A stretch of 64,000 nt of DNA, taken from positions 1-64,000 of the forward strand of contig NZ_JAOVZN010000003.1 of the NCBI RefSeq assembly GCF_025717045.1. The letters run 5' to 3'. Position numbers and translations under genes: made by a program. Positions 8,625-17,749 of the stretch are shown here, in pieces. Source of the stretch: Flavobacterium sp. SH_e (GTDB taxonomy: Bacteria > Bacteroidota > Bacteroidia > Flavobacteriales > Flavobacteriaceae). Position 1 is the stretch's first letter, and the number at the start of each line of letters is the position of its first letter. The notes below the pieces were generated by a model. It saw only the letters and a list, made by a program, of their open reading frames with translations. It was not told where the DNA came from and ran no database searches.

Positions 8625-9980
8625 ATGAAAATAAAATTTATAGGAGGTGCCGGAACCGTTACAGGTTCAAAAACCCTAATAGAAAGCAATGGCACAAGAA
8701 TTTTGGTGGACTGCGGCCTTTTTCAGGGCCTCAAAGCGCTTCGTGAACTCAACTGGGAACCGCTGCCCGTTTCTGCTTCTACGATCGACACCGTGCTTCT
8801 CACCCATGGGCATCTGGATCATTGCGGCTGGCTGCCACGGCTTATTGATCAAGGATTTAAAGGGAAAATCTATTGCACCGCTCCCACTAAGGCTGTTGCT
8901 GAGCTTGTACTTCTTGACAGTGCCAAAATACAGCAGGAAGAAGCTGAAAGGGCCAACAGGGAGCATTATTCAAAACATAATCCCGCAGAACCGCTCTACA
9001 CCTTGCAGCAGGCAGAGTCAGTTTTTCCGCTCTTTAAAGTCATCCATACCAATGAATCCATAGTTATAGCCAATGAAATAGATGCTGTTTTTTCCAATGC
9101 CGGACATATCATTGGCGCCTGCAGCATAAGCGTAAACTTGGAAGGCAGAACATTGGTCTTCTCCGGCGATATTGGCCGCGATGATGATGTTTTGATGTAT
9201 GCTCCGCAAAAACCCGCTCAAGGGGATTATCTCTTTCTGGAAAGCACCTATGGCAACCGCATTCATCCGAATCTTGACCCAAAGACGGAACTGGAAAAAT
9301 TCATCAATGAAACCATAAAACAAAAAGGAACCGTTATCATTCCTGGATTTGCAGTAGAACGGGCCCAGTCCATAATGTATCTCTTGTGGGAGCTTAAAAA
9401 AGAAGGCCGTATTCCAAATGTGCCCTATATACTGGATACTCCAATGGGCGCAAGCGTATTGAATATTTTTTTAGAAAACCTAAAATGGCACAAGCTCTCC
9501 GCCGATGACTGCCATCAGATGTGCGGCATGTTCAGGATAGTTTCTGAATTTGAGCAGACTATGCGCATAATTGAGGATCCATCACCAAAAGTCGTTTTAG
9601 CTGCAAGCGGTATGGCTACAGGCGGGCGTGTATTGTCCTACTTTGAACATTATTTGGGCATTGAGAAAAATACTGTTATAATCGTCGGCTATCAGGCCGA
9701 AGGCACTCGCGGAAGAAAGCTCCTGGATGGAGCGGATGAAATCAAAATATATGGAAATTATTATTCGGTCAAAGCTAAAATCGTACAGGTAGAAGGCCTG
9801 TCGGCTCATGCGGACCAAAAAGGCCTTGCCAGCTGGCTGTCGGATCTAAAAAGCCCTCCCAAGTGCATTTATCTGGTTCATGGCGAAAACCAGCCCGCAG
9901 ATGAACTGCGCACAAAAATTAAAAAACAATATGGATATGATTGCAGAGTCCCTTTAATGGGCAGTGAGATAGAGATTTAA
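8625..9980 (+). CDS. MBL-fold beta-CASP nuclease (RNA-processing type)
   Basis: 451 aa. Metallo-beta-lactamase core with THGHLDHCGW (motif 2), AGHIIGACS (motif 3) and SGDIGRDDD (motif 4). The beta-CASP region holds 'STYGNRIH' and 'ASGMATGGR', then 'SAHADQKG' and 'VHGE'. This is the CPSF73/YbcI-like group found in bacteria and archaea, expected to cut or trim RNA using two Zn ions. It follows the ATP-cone nuclease by one base, so the two form an operon. Its 3' end overlaps the convergent ATPase gene by 4 bp. A role in RNA turnover under stress is inferred from context. Confidence 0.92.
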   Translation: MKIKFIGGAGTVTGSKTLIESNGTRILVDCGLFQGLKALRELNWEPLPVSASTIDTVLLTHGHLDHCGWLPRLIDQGFKGKIYCTAPTKAVAELVLLDSAKIQQEEAERANREHYSKHNPAEPLYTLQQAESVFPLFKVIHTNESIVIANEIDAVFSNAGHIIGACSISVNLEGRTLVFSGDIGRDDDVLMYAPQKPAQGDYLFLESTYGNRIHPNLDPKTELEKFINETIKQKGTVIIPGFAVERAQSIMYLLWELKKEGRIPNVPYILDTPMGASVLNIFLENLKWHKLSADDCHQMCGMFRIVSEFEQTMRIIEDPSPKVVLAASGMATGGRVLSYFEHYLGIEKNTVIIVGYQAEGTRGRKLLDGADEIKIYGNYYSVKAKIVQVEGLSAHADQKGLASWLSDLKSPPKCIYLVHGENQPADELRTKIKKQYGYDCRVPLMGSEIEI

Positions 9981-12487
9981 AGCAGTCCATTTTTAAGATA
10001 TTTAACTGCCTCAATCCACAATACGGACAATGCTCCTATAACCAGGCAGACAGCTGTATGAAAAAATGAGATGCATTCAAAATCAAAAAGAGACCGCAAA
10101 AATGGTATAGCAAAAAGCATTACGACTAGCAGTATGGTTATACCTATTATGACAGGCACCAGCGGGTTTTTATACTTCAGTGTTGTAAACAATGGATATT
10201 GAAAAGATCTGTTGACAAGAGTGAGCAGGATATTAGCCGCAATTAAAACCAAAAAAACCATGCTTCTGGTACCGTTTTCCCCTAAATTCATTCTTACAGA
10301 AAATTGATAGATTAACAATGCTCCCACAGTTATCATCATTCCTTGAATAAAACTGGCCATAATCTCTTTGCCATTAAAAAAAGTTGTTCTCGGCGGGCGT
10401 GGCTTCTCCTGCATAATGTTATCTTCAGCTGGTTCGTTTTCATACAAAATGGAACAGGTCGGCCCCATAACAAGTTCAAGCAGAATAACATGTATAGGAT
10501 TTAAGATATTAGGACAGACCCATCCTAGAGCAAGCGGAACAAAAACAATCAGTATAATAGGTATGTGTATTGATATAATATAGCGTATCGCTTTTTTTAG
10601 ATTGACATAGATTTTTCGTCCCATGGCTACAGCTTCTGCCATTTTTGAAAGGTCGTCCTCAGCAAGTATTAGAGAAGCAGCTTCTTTTGCTATAGCTGTG
10701 CCTTTTTTCCCCATAGCAATCCCAATATGCGCCGCTTTAAGCGACGGTCCGTCATTAACGCCGTCTCCTGTCATTGCAACAATCTGCCCGTTTGCTTTCA
10801 AAGCATTGACAATCCGCAATTTGGCATCTGGAAACATCCGGCTGAAAACATTGATATCCATAACGCTGCTTTGCAGCTCTGAATCGGTCATTTCCATAAG
10901 TTCTTTACCAGTAATGGATTTTTCATAACCCCTAAATTCGATCTCCTTCGCAATTGATGCTGTGGTGCCAGCATTATCGCCGGTAATGATCTTGACTTCT
11001 ATGCCTGCATCATAAAAGGATTTAAGCACTTCCCGGATATTATCTTTTGGAGGATCGTAAAAAGCAATCAAACCTTTGAAGGCAAATGAAATTTCCTGCT
11101 GCTTTGCCGGATAATGAGATCCCTGCAGATCGCCCTTGGCGACACCAAGCACTCTGTAGCCCTTTAGGGTCAGTTTATCAAGCGCTGCGATAATTCTTTT
11201 ATATTCCGGAGATGAAAGGCCGCAGACTTCCAAAATCGCTTCAGGCGCACCTTTTGCCGCAATGATCCGGGTGCCTGAACTATTTTCAAAAACATGCGTC
11301 ATCATTGGCGGGGTGCCCGACAAAGGGTATTCATGCACCATTTTAAAATCTGCTCGCCAATCTTGATCCGTACTTTTTTTATAGGCATTATGAAGTGCGG
11401 CCTCCATCGGGTCAAATGCAATGGGTTCGCTTGCCCACATTGCATTTCTTATCAGGCTGCGCGAGGCTTCTGTTTCAGAAAAAGCCGCAGCAGCTATCTC
11501 TAATCCTGAAGGAAGATATAATGCTGCAAGCTCCATTTTATTCTGGGTGATTGTCCCTGTTTTGTCTGTACAGATAACTGTCGCACTTCCAAGGGTTTCA
11601 ACAGTTTTCATCTGTTTGACTACTATACCTTTTTTCATCATTCTTTGCGCTCCCAACGCCATAAAAGCTGTAAAAGCTACTGGAATTTCCTCAGGCAGTA
11701 TGCTCATCGCCAAAGTAAGCGACATCAATAGGCTTTTCTCTAAACTGCCTATTTTTGAATAATTGAGCATCCATACCAAAATAAATACAATGGCTCCCGC
11801 AAAAACCATTTTTTTTACAAAACTGCCAATCTGCATTTCAAGAGGTGTTTTCTCCTCTTTTATAGTTTCGATGCTTGATCCTATTCTGCCTAATCTGGTT
11901 TGGAGACCGATATTTGTTACTCTGACAAATGCCAGTCCGCTGGCAACTATAGTTCCTGAAAATACTTTATTATCTTCTGTTTCCGAGCTTTTGAAAACAG
12001 CCAGAGACTCACCTGTTAATATGGACTCATCTACAGAAAAATCATTTGATCGCATTATATTGCCGTCAGCCGGAACTAAGCTTCCTTCTTCAATAATAAT
12101 TACATCCCCAAGCACAATATCCTTCACAGGTATCCTTTGATGCTTGCCTTCTCGAACAACTTCATATGCGGGCTGCGTAAATTCCTGGAGTTTTGCCAAA
12201 GCATTTCGGCTTCTTTTATCCTGATAAATCGATATTCCTGCAATAAGCAAAATGGAAACCGAAAGAAAAATGGCATCACTATACTGCTGATTGGTGTAAT
12301 AGATTCCAGAGGCCACAAGCAGTAAAAGGATCATTGGTTCTGAAAAAATATTTTTCAAAAATAAATAAATGTTATTCTGTTTTTTATAATCAAGTTTGTT
12401 CAGACCATACTTTTTTCTGCTCTCAGCAACTTCTTCGGAGCTCAATCCTTCTAATTCCTCTTCTTTTTCCTCTTCTTTTAAATCCAT
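9977..12487 (-). CDS. Cation-translocating P-type ATPase (P2 type, Ca2+-ATPase-like)
   Basis: 836 aa from ATG 12487; nine further codons upstream are open but hydrophobic and unlike the family N-terminus. Motifs: LTGES in the actuator domain, ICTDKTGTITQNKM (phosphorylated Asp), KGAPEAI in the N domain, TGDN and MTGDGVNDGPSLK in the P domain, and M4 'SILPEEIP'. About ten membrane segments, with the C-terminal cation-ATPase domain present. It has no heavy-metal-binding N-terminus, so Ca2+ or another hard cation is expected. It lies 78 bp after the osmC-like gene on the same strand and may share its transcript. Confidence 0.92.
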   Translation of the reverse strand: MDLKEEEKEEELEGLSSEEVAESRKKYGLNKLDYKKQNNIYLFLKNIFSEPMILLLLVASGIYYTNQQYSDAIFLSVSILLIAGISIYQDKRSRNALAKLQEFTQPAYEVVREGKHQRIPVKDIVLGDVIIIEEGSLVPADGNIMRSNDFSVDESILTGESLAVFKSSETEDNKVFSGTIVASGLAFVRVTNIGLQTRLGRIGSSIETIKEEKTPLEMQIGSFVKKMVFAGAIVFILVWMLNYSKIGSLEKSLLMSLTLAMSILPEEIPVAFTAFMALGAQRMMKKGIVVKQMKTVETLGSATVICTDKTGTITQNKMELAALYLPSGLEIAAAAFSETEASRSLIRNAMWASEPIAFDPMEAALHNAYKKSTDQDWRADFKMVHEYPLSGTPPMMTHVFENSSGTRIIAAKGAPEAILEVCGLSSPEYKRIIAALDKLTLKGYRVLGVAKGDLQGSHYPAKQQEISFAFKGLIAFYDPPKDNIREVLKSFYDAGIEVKIITGDNAGTTASIAKEIEFRGYEKSITGKELMEMTDSELQSSVMDINVFSRMFPDAKLRIVNALKANGQIVAMTGDGVNDGPSLKAAHIGIAMGKKGTAIAKEAASLILAEDDLSKMAEAVAMGRKIYVNLKKAIRYIISIHIPIILIVFVPLALGWVCPNILNPIHVILLELVMGPTCSILYENEPAEDNIMQEKPRPPRTTFFNGKEIMASFIQGMMITVGALLIYQFSVRMNLGENGTRSMVFLVLIAANILLTLVNRSFQYPLFTTLKYKNPLVPVIIGITILLVVMLFAIPFLRSLFDFECISFFHTAVCLVIGALSVLWIEAVKYLKNGLL

Positions 12488-12565
12488 ACTAATTATTAAA
12501 ATTAAGATTCGCACAAAAACGCTTGCAAAATATCCTTTAGACCATAGACTAATTCAAATCTGATT

Positions 12566-13003
12566 CTATACTAAAACTACAGAAGGAAATATATGTATTC
12601 TGATCTTTAAAGTATTTACCACCAGACTTTTATCTTTGCACAATAAGAAAATTTTTAATGCTCTATTGATCTGGCTGCTTTTAATGATTTCGACCGTCGG
12701 CTTTATAAGGATATCTGTTATTTCTGAAACTTCATCGGAAATAGTAAAAGATGCCCGGCCGGTGCTTTTGAAACTTTTACAATCAATCCCTTTATTTTTA
12801 GCAGTTCTTAAATATGCTGTCATGTATGAACTTAAAATAGATGCAATGAAGAGATGCTCTGCCGTCCATTTGTCATTTTTAGAATGGCTCAGGCACCAGT
12901 TTTTCGCTATTTGAATTTTATCGTCGAAAAGCAGTGAACTTGCTACTGCATTTTGATCCTCTTTCCAGTGAAGATCTACTTGATATTCCTCTAAAGTTTC
13001 CAT
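12566..13003 (-). CDS. OsmC-like protein lacking the usual first Cys
   Basis: 145 aa with the OsmC/Ohr fold pattern: N-terminal strands 'YQVDLHWKEDQN', the long central helix 'WTAEHLFIASILSSYMTAYLRTA' and the C-terminal 'EITDILIKPTVEI' strand. In working OsmC/Ohr peroxidases that helix starts with the peroxidatic Cys; here the place is Ser. The remaining Cys residues do not sit at the standard positions. It may therefore bind hydrophobic molecules rather than reduce peroxides (inference). It diverges from the YflT-like gene across a gap with three Crp/Fnr-like sites. Confidence 0.8.
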   Translation of the reverse strand: METLEEYQVDLHWKEDQNAVASSLLFDDKIQIAKNWCLSHSKNDKWTAEHLFIASILSSYMTAYLRTAKNKGIDCKSFKSTGRASFTISDEVSEITDILIKPTVEIIKSSQINRALKIFLLCKDKSLVVNTLKIRIHIFPSVVLV

Positions 13004-13111
13004 AGCAGCTTTTAAGATGATTTAATTAACTCAACCGTATTTTAATAGATTAGATTATTTTATGGAATATAATTATGCTACTAAATTAGCTATATTCCAG
13101 CAAAAACTACA

Positions 13112-13123
13112 TGACAATCATCA
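13112..13123. promoter_or_regulatory. Candidate Crp/Fnr-type operator, osmC side of divergent gap
   Basis: TGACAATCATCA, identical to the site at 2300. It lies 109 bp from the osmC-like start and could serve it or the divergent 13291 gene. Confidence 0.55.
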
Positions 13124-13153
13124 CATTACAATAGTTCTTCTAAAAATTCAACC

Positions 13154-13187
13154 TGATTAAGATCATTTTTAACAATGATTAATATCA
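13154..13187. promoter_or_regulatory. Pair of candidate Crp/Fnr-type operators
   Basis: TGATTAAGATCA (13154) and TGATTAATATCA (13176) start exactly 22 bp apart, two helical turns. The same 22-bp spacing is seen for the pair at 19999 and 20021. Confidence 0.6.
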
Positions 13188-13290
13188 TTTCTTTTTTCTA
13201 AGTTTTAAAGCAATTTTACCAGATAATACTAATTGAAAGAAACTCTAAATTTTATCTTCTGAAAAAAAATAATCCTCAAAAAGCACAATC

Positions 13291-13803
13291 ATGAAAAATC
13301 ATAAATTATTTGTAGCTCATTTTGAAACCCAGCAGCAGGCTGAGGACGCCATAATAAAGCTTAAAAAGCGCGGTTACGATATTACAAAACTATCACTGAT
13401 TGGAACAGACTGCTATACCGAGCAGAATGTCATGGGATATTATAGTATTTATGACCAGATGGAAAAATGGAGCTCCATAGGGCTCTTTGCAGTCGGGCTG
13501 ACTTCCATCATATTTGGCACTCTGTTCTTCTTTAATCTGGGAGCAAGCCTACCGTATGTTAAGATGCCAATCATCTATGCCTGCATCGCAGTACTTATAT
13601 CGGCTGCAATTCCGCTGATTGCCATCTCATTTTCAAAAGAGAAGACCATTGAGTACAAAACTGAAATCAGGGCTCACAAATTTATGCTCTGCGCCGAGGA
13701 ACCTGCCGCAGAAATCGAAAAAATGCAGGCCGTCCTGCACGTACACATTCCCAAAGAAAACTCGCTTTCTGAGAAAGAAAATCAGGTACTGCTGGAAAAC
13801 TGA
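13291..13803 (+). CDS. Membrane stress protein with YflT-like N-terminus
   Basis: 170 aa. The first ~50 residues (LFVAHFETQQQAEDAIIKLKKRGYDITKLSLIG) resemble the general stress protein 17M/YflT domain. Two membrane segments follow (about 63-85 and 92-112), then a soluble tail that again looks like an alpha/beta domain. This layout is common in stress-gene clusters of Bacteroidota. It faces three Crp/Fnr-like sites and is followed 51 bp later by a BON-domain gene. The exact function is unknown. Confidence 0.75.
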   Translation: MKNHKLFVAHFETQQQAEDAIIKLKKRGYDITKLSLIGTDCYTEQNVMGYYSIYDQMEKWSSIGLFAVGLTSIIFGTLFFFNLGASLPYVKMPIIYACIAVLISAAIPLIAISFSKEKTIEYKTEIRAHKFMLCAEEPAAEIEKMQAVLHVHIPKENSLSEKENQVLLEN

Positions 13804-13854
13804 TTAAAACAGATCAAGGAACTTTATTAATTAACTGGCTAAAATAGGAATAAA

Positions 13855-14523
13855 ATGAAAACAAATGAAGAATTGCAGAGAGATGTGCAGAACGCCATCA
13901 AATGGGAACCGCAGCTTCATGCTGCGCAAATTGGTGTAACAGCAAAAGACGGCATAGTAACCCTTATGGGAACAGTCGATGCTTATTTCAAGAAAATCGA
14001 AGCGGAAAATGCCGCTAAAAATGTAGACGGTGTAAAAGCAATTGTTGAAGAAATTAATGTGAGATATTCCAACAGCCAGAAATCGGATAGCGATATCGCT
14101 AAGGAGGTAATTAAAGCTTTAATTGACTGCTGGTCAGTTCCAAATGAAAAATTAAAGGTAAAAGTGGAAGACGGATGGATCACTCTTGAAGGACATCTCA
14201 CCTGGAATTATCAAAAAGAAGCCGCCGAAAAAGCAATTGCCTATCTGCCGGGAGTCAAAGGAATTAATAATCAGATCAAAATCAAATCCGAAATACAGGA
14301 ACATATTGAGAAAAAAGATGTTGAAAGAGCTTTAAAAAGCAACTGGACACTTCATTCCCAAGAAATCCTGGTTCGTGTAGAAGGCACAAAAGTTATTTTG
14401 ACTGGCGCCGTTTCTTCATTGTACCAAAAAGACCTCGCCGAAAAGACTGCGTGGAAAACACCTGGTGTCTGGTCAGTTGACAACCAGCTGGTTGTGGAGC
14501 ACAAATATGCAACTGCTCTCTAG
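13855..14523 (+). CDS. Triple BON-domain protein
   Basis: 222 aa with three BON (OsmY/nodulation) domains at about 5-70, 80-145 and 148-215. Each has the pattern helix, strand, 'V..DG.V.L.G.V', helix and 'V..V.N.I.V'. No signal peptide is visible, so it appears cytosolic, unlike OsmY. BON domains are thought to bind lipids, glycans or membranes. Two paralogues lie on the other strand at 18536 and 19232, so the island has three copies. Confidence 0.88.
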   Translation: MKTNEELQRDVQNAIKWEPQLHAAQIGVTAKDGIVTLMGTVDAYFKKIEAENAAKNVDGVKAIVEEINVRYSNSQKSDSDIAKEVIKALIDCWSVPNEKLKVKVEDGWITLEGHLTWNYQKEAAEKAIAYLPGVKGINNQIKIKSEIQEHIEKKDVERALKSNWTLHSQEILVRVEGTKVILTGAVSSLYQKDLAEKTAWKTPGVWSVDNQLVVEHKYATAL

Positions 14524-14708
14524 TCAGAGATAAATCTAATTGGAATTATAACAGCTTACGTACTGCTGCACAATTCTGGAAAATCTGATTTAAAAGAAAA
14601 TCGATAAAAAGCAATCTCAATTAGCAGCAGTTTTTTTTGGCTCTGCAAATTTTGATAACTGCAATATTGCATTGAATCATATCTGCGAAATAATAAATTT
14701 TTAATAAC

Positions 14709-14870
14709 ATGGAACCAAGCTGGATTATTTTAACCTTCTCAGGATTAATAGTATTAGCAGTCCTGATTTTTGTATTCATCCAAAACGCAAAAGACAAAAA
14801 GAAATACGAAGAAGATTTAAACAAACCCTTATTTCCTAATGAAGAGGAATCAGAAGTTCATGATTTATAA
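14709..14870 (+). CDS. Small single-pass membrane protein, 53 aa
   Basis: A short ORF starting MEPSWIILTFSGLIVLAVLI. One membrane helix (about 5-25) is followed by a highly charged tail, KDKKKYEEDLNKP, ending EESEVHDL. The hydrophobic-then-charged design and the position between two genes of the same strand support a real gene. It is followed 51 bp later by another membrane-protein gene. No family is recognised. Confidence 0.6.
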   Translation: MEPSWIILTFSGLIVLAVLIFVFIQNAKDKKKYEEDLNKPLFPNEEESEVHDL

Positions 14871-14921
14871 TAAAAAATTAATTAGTGGAGCTGCTTATTA
14901 TAAATTAAAATAATTAACTGC

Positions 14922-15413
14922 ATGAAAAAAGCCATAATTTATACTATTTTCCTAAGCACGAGCGCTTTGATACTACTAAACCGCTATACTGCGCTATACA
15001 TCAACAATTCTATTGTGCATTTTATTATTCTTTATGCCTCTGCCCTTTCTTTGGTTTTTATAATAGCCCAGTTTTTAGGTAAACTAAAAAGTTTAAAATC
15101 AAGACTTATTACCGCACTTTTTGTTGGATTTTCGTGTTTCATTAACGCGTTCCTCACATGGGCCGGAGATTGGAAAACACAAAATATTTTGTATCAGAAC
15201 ATAAATAACCCTCATAAAACTGTAGAATTCCAAATGAGAGGCGATCGTTTTTCATTTGGATATAAAAAACGCATCGTAAACCGCACTAAATTATTTCCTG
15301 CCTTTGACTGGACAACAGATATTGATACCGCAGCTATCAATGCCAGAGAATGGAAAAAGAACGAAATCTACGTAAACGAAATGAATTTTCATTCCCAAAA
15401 CACAGTAGACTAA
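14922..15413 (+). CDS. Hypothetical membrane protein, 163 aa
   Basis: Three hydrophobic segments (about 5-25, 33-52 and 62-82) are followed by a soluble domain of ~80 residues rich in aromatic and charged residues ('RGDRFSFGYKKRIVNRTKLFPAFDWTTDIDTAAINAREWKK'). No family is recognised. It lies 51 bp after the small membrane protein and 51 bp before the universal stress gene, so it is probably part of the same transcript. Confidence 0.65.
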   Translation: MKKAIIYTIFLSTSALILLNRYTALYINNSIVHFIILYASALSLVFIIAQFLGKLKSLKSRLITALFVGFSCFINAFLTWAGDWKTQNILYQNINNPHKTVEFQMRGDRFSFGYKKRIVNRTKLFPAFDWTTDIDTAAINAREWKKNEIYVNEMNFHSQNTVD

Positions 15414-15464
15414 TCACCTGTCTTTTGGCACCTTACTTACTTTCTTATCTTAAATTTTATAATT

Positions 15465-16298
15465 ATGAAAAAAATACTAGTGACAACAGACCTGTCCATT
15501 AATTCAAAGACAGCCTTGCGTTTTGCTATACAGCTTGCATCTCAGACTCCTTGCGAACTGTTTTTTTACCATGTGGATTCCGCATATATAATAGATCCGT
15601 TTGCAGGGGCAGCCTTTGTTGATATACCTGTGGCCGACACTAAAATACAGCAGAAAGAACTTGTGAAATTTGTAAACACGCTCTATAGACAAACCGGAAA
15701 AATTCCCGGAAAAATAAACTTTATCGTCGAAAATAGGCTTGATATAAGCCGCGCAGTAATAGAATGCGCTGTAAAAGTTAAAGCGGATTACATCTGTATC
15801 GGAACCCGTGGAGGCGGATTGATCAATAAACTGCTGGGCAGCCATGCATCACGAATTTTAAGTGAATCTCCGGTTCCCATTTTTGTAGTCCCCCGACATT
15901 ACCGTGTCAAACCTTTAAAATCGATCCTCTACCCTTCTGACGTGGAAAATTTTTCTCATGAGATTAATCTGATTAAGAAGTTTGGAGCATTATTTGACGC
16001 CGGAATCTCAGTATATCACTATGACTATTTTACCAATGAACAGCAGATCAAAAATAAACTGCATGCAATTGAGCACAAATTTCAGAGCGATAAAATCAGT
16101 TTTAATTTTAAAAAACTTTCTCCAGATAAATCTTTATTTAGGAGTCTTCAAATTGATATTATAAGCACCAAACCATCTATAGTAGCTATGTTTGCAAAAG
16201 AAGACCGCACTTGGTTTGAACAGCTCCTGCAATCTGTTAAAACAGCAGAAAAAGGATTTGATACCAGGACACCAATGCTGGTTTACAGAAAAGAATAA
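15465..16298 (+). CDS. Universal stress protein, tandem Usp domains
   Basis: 277 aa. The first Usp domain (1-145) is intact: it starts KKILVTTDLS and has the ATP-binding signature G-T-R-G-G-G...G-S-H-A-S-R-I...S-P-V-P-I-F-V-V-P. The second domain (150-277) is shorter and lacks a clear G-x2-G-x9-G motif, so only one nucleotide site is likely. A terminator follows at once. USPs often belong to low-oxygen and growth-arrest regulons, which fits the neighbours. Confidence 0.9.
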   Translation: MKKILVTTDLSINSKTALRFAIQLASQTPCELFFYHVDSAYIIDPFAGAAFVDIPVADTKIQQKELVKFVNTLYRQTGKIPGKINFIVENRLDISRAVIECAVKVKADYICIGTRGGGLINKLLGSHASRILSESPVPIFVVPRHYRVKPLKSILYPSDVENFSHEINLIKKFGALFDAGISVYHYDYFTNEQQIKNKLHAIEHKFQSDKISFNFKKLSPDKSLFRSLQIDIISTKPSIVAMFAKEDRTWFEQLLQSVKTAEKGFDTRTPMLVYRKE

Positions 16299-16300
16299 AA

Positions 16301-16340
16301 AAGGCAGGCCATTAGTATTGATGGTCTGCTTTTCTTTTTT
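16301..16340 (+). terminator. Intrinsic terminator after the universal stress gene
   Basis: A 9-bp stem (GCAGGCCAT / ATGGTCTGC, one G-U) with an 8-nt loop and a T-rich tail, beginning 2 bp after the stop codon. Confidence 0.75.
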
Positions 16341-16392
16341 GAAATTAATTATGTCTGTATTTTAAGCGGTTGAAGCTGGCCGTTGTCAAATT

Positions 16393-16833
16393 TTACGGCA
16401 CTTGATAAGTATTAAATTCGCACAGGGCTGCTTCAAGTTTTATTTTTTCCTGCAGATAATCGACCCTTAAAGAATCTAATGTATGACTTACGCCTTGGTC
16501 AAAATGATCCGTATTGCCCGCATAGTCTTTTATATACTTAACTTTCTTCTTGAATTCTCGCAGATGGTAGTTAGCATTTAAAACATTATTCTTAGTCTTC
16601 CCAATCATCTCATGGTGATCAGCCTCAAATTCAATAGCCGTTTCTGCCGCTGCAATTAAGCTGTCGGCTTCTCTGTTGAAGGAAAACCATTTTCTGAGGG
16701 TCTGCTGTTCAATATTTGCAGCCTGAATCGAATCCTCACTGATTTCACCTTCGGCAGAATTTACATCTATTTTCTCCTGACAGCAATACACCAGTGCCGC
16801 TGCCAGTCCCATTATGCTCCATTTTGTTTTCAT
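16393..16833 (-). CDS. Small exported protein with Cys-Cys signal end, paralogue of 1435-1875
   Basis: 146 aa, the same length and plan as the protein at 1435. Signal MKTKWSIMGLAAALVYCC is followed by a charged, probably helical body with 'NIEQQTLRKWF', 'VKYIKDYAG' and 'HTLDSLRVDYLQEKIKLEAAL'. It diverges from the lipoprotein gene at 17092, sharing the gap that holds the perfect TGAC/GTCA site at 17025. Function unknown. Confidence 0.7.
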   Translation of the reverse strand: MKTKWSIMGLAAALVYCCQEKIDVNSAEGEISEDSIQAANIEQQTLRKWFSFNREADSLIAAAETAIEFEADHHEMIGKTKNNVLNANYHLREFKKKVKYIKDYAGNTDHFDQGVSHTLDSLRVDYLQEKIKLEAALCEFNTYQVP

Positions 16834-17024
16834 GCTTTATTGATTTAAAATGTTGGCTTTATTTTTTATTCATTTATTACTTTTTCAAAATGTTGGCCTA
16901 GTTCCATCGAGGGCTAAACATCCGCTGGCAATGCTATATAACGCTGTAGGCTAATAAACAATATCAAAAGCCCTTTTTAGACAGATTTAAAGCATATTTT
17001 TAAAAAGTAAAATCTTGTTTAAAA

Positions 17025-17036
17025 TGACGAAGGTCA
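17025..17036. promoter_or_regulatory. Candidate Crp/Fnr-type operator
   Basis: TGACGAAGGTCA, a perfect TGAC/GTCA inverted repeat in the gap between the divergent genes at 16833 and 17092, 55 bp before the latter. Confidence 0.55.
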
Positions 17037-17091
17037 TATTTCATTTTTCGAAATATCGATAACTTTACTTTGCATTTTAATTGCCATCCTA

Positions 17092-17730
17092 ATGAAAAAA
17101 GCTCCATACATTACTGCATTTTGCTCCCTTATATTGATTCACTGTTCAAGCAGCAGGATCATCAGCTCTTATGCATCGCCACAGGAGATAAATATTGAAA
17201 AAGGAAAAATTATAGTGGCAGCATTGGCAAAAGAATCGGATTATGCGCTGCAGAAAAAAATGGAAAACCATTTGGCTGATGATTTATGCAATCTGGGCTA
17301 TAATGCGGTGTGCTCTACTGATCTTTCCGATTTAAGCGCTTCCAATATCCAGGATGAAAAACTGATCTTAAAAAAACTGCAGCAGGCTGGTGCAGATGCG
17401 GTATTGACTATTGTCCTGCTTAGCCATGACAAAGAAAAATATCATGTCCCTGCCACTATGTATGGCATTGCAGATCAATACAGTTACAGTCGTTTCTATC
17501 CATATTATGCAGCTATTTACAGTAAAATTTATAAGGAAGGCTATTATATAAATGATACATCATACTTTTGGGAAAGCAATTTATATAGTATGCCTGATCA
17601 AAATCTGGTCTATTCTGTTCGTACAGAATCCTTTAACCCTTCAAGTATTTCAAGTCTTGCACATCAATATGGGAGACTGATAATACAGGATATGCTTGCA
17701 AAAAAAATGGTCAAAAATCTGAAGAAATAA
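17092..17730 (+). CDS. Hypothetical lipoprotein, 212 aa
   Basis: The signal MKKAPYITAFCSLILIHCSSS suggests lipidation at Cys18. The body starts with a strand 'KGKIIVAALAKESDY' and contains 'ADAVLTIVLLSHDKE', a pattern seen in envelope proteins with an alpha/beta fold. Many Tyr residues lie in the middle (160-185). It is probably periplasmic-side membrane anchored. No function is known. It is preceded by a candidate Crp/Fnr-type site and converges on the LOG-family gene. Confidence 0.7.
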   Translation: MKKAPYITAFCSLILIHCSSSRIISSYASPQEINIEKGKIIVAALAKESDYALQKKMENHLADDLCNLGYNAVCSTDLSDLSASNIQDEKLILKKLQQAGADAVLTIVLLSHDKEKYHVPATMYGIADQYSYSRFYPYYAAIYSKIYKEGYYINDTSYFWESNLYSMPDQNLVYSVRTESFNPSSISSLAHQYGRLIIQDMLAKKMVKNLKK

Positions 17731-17749
17731 TTTTTTTGATATACCAAAG

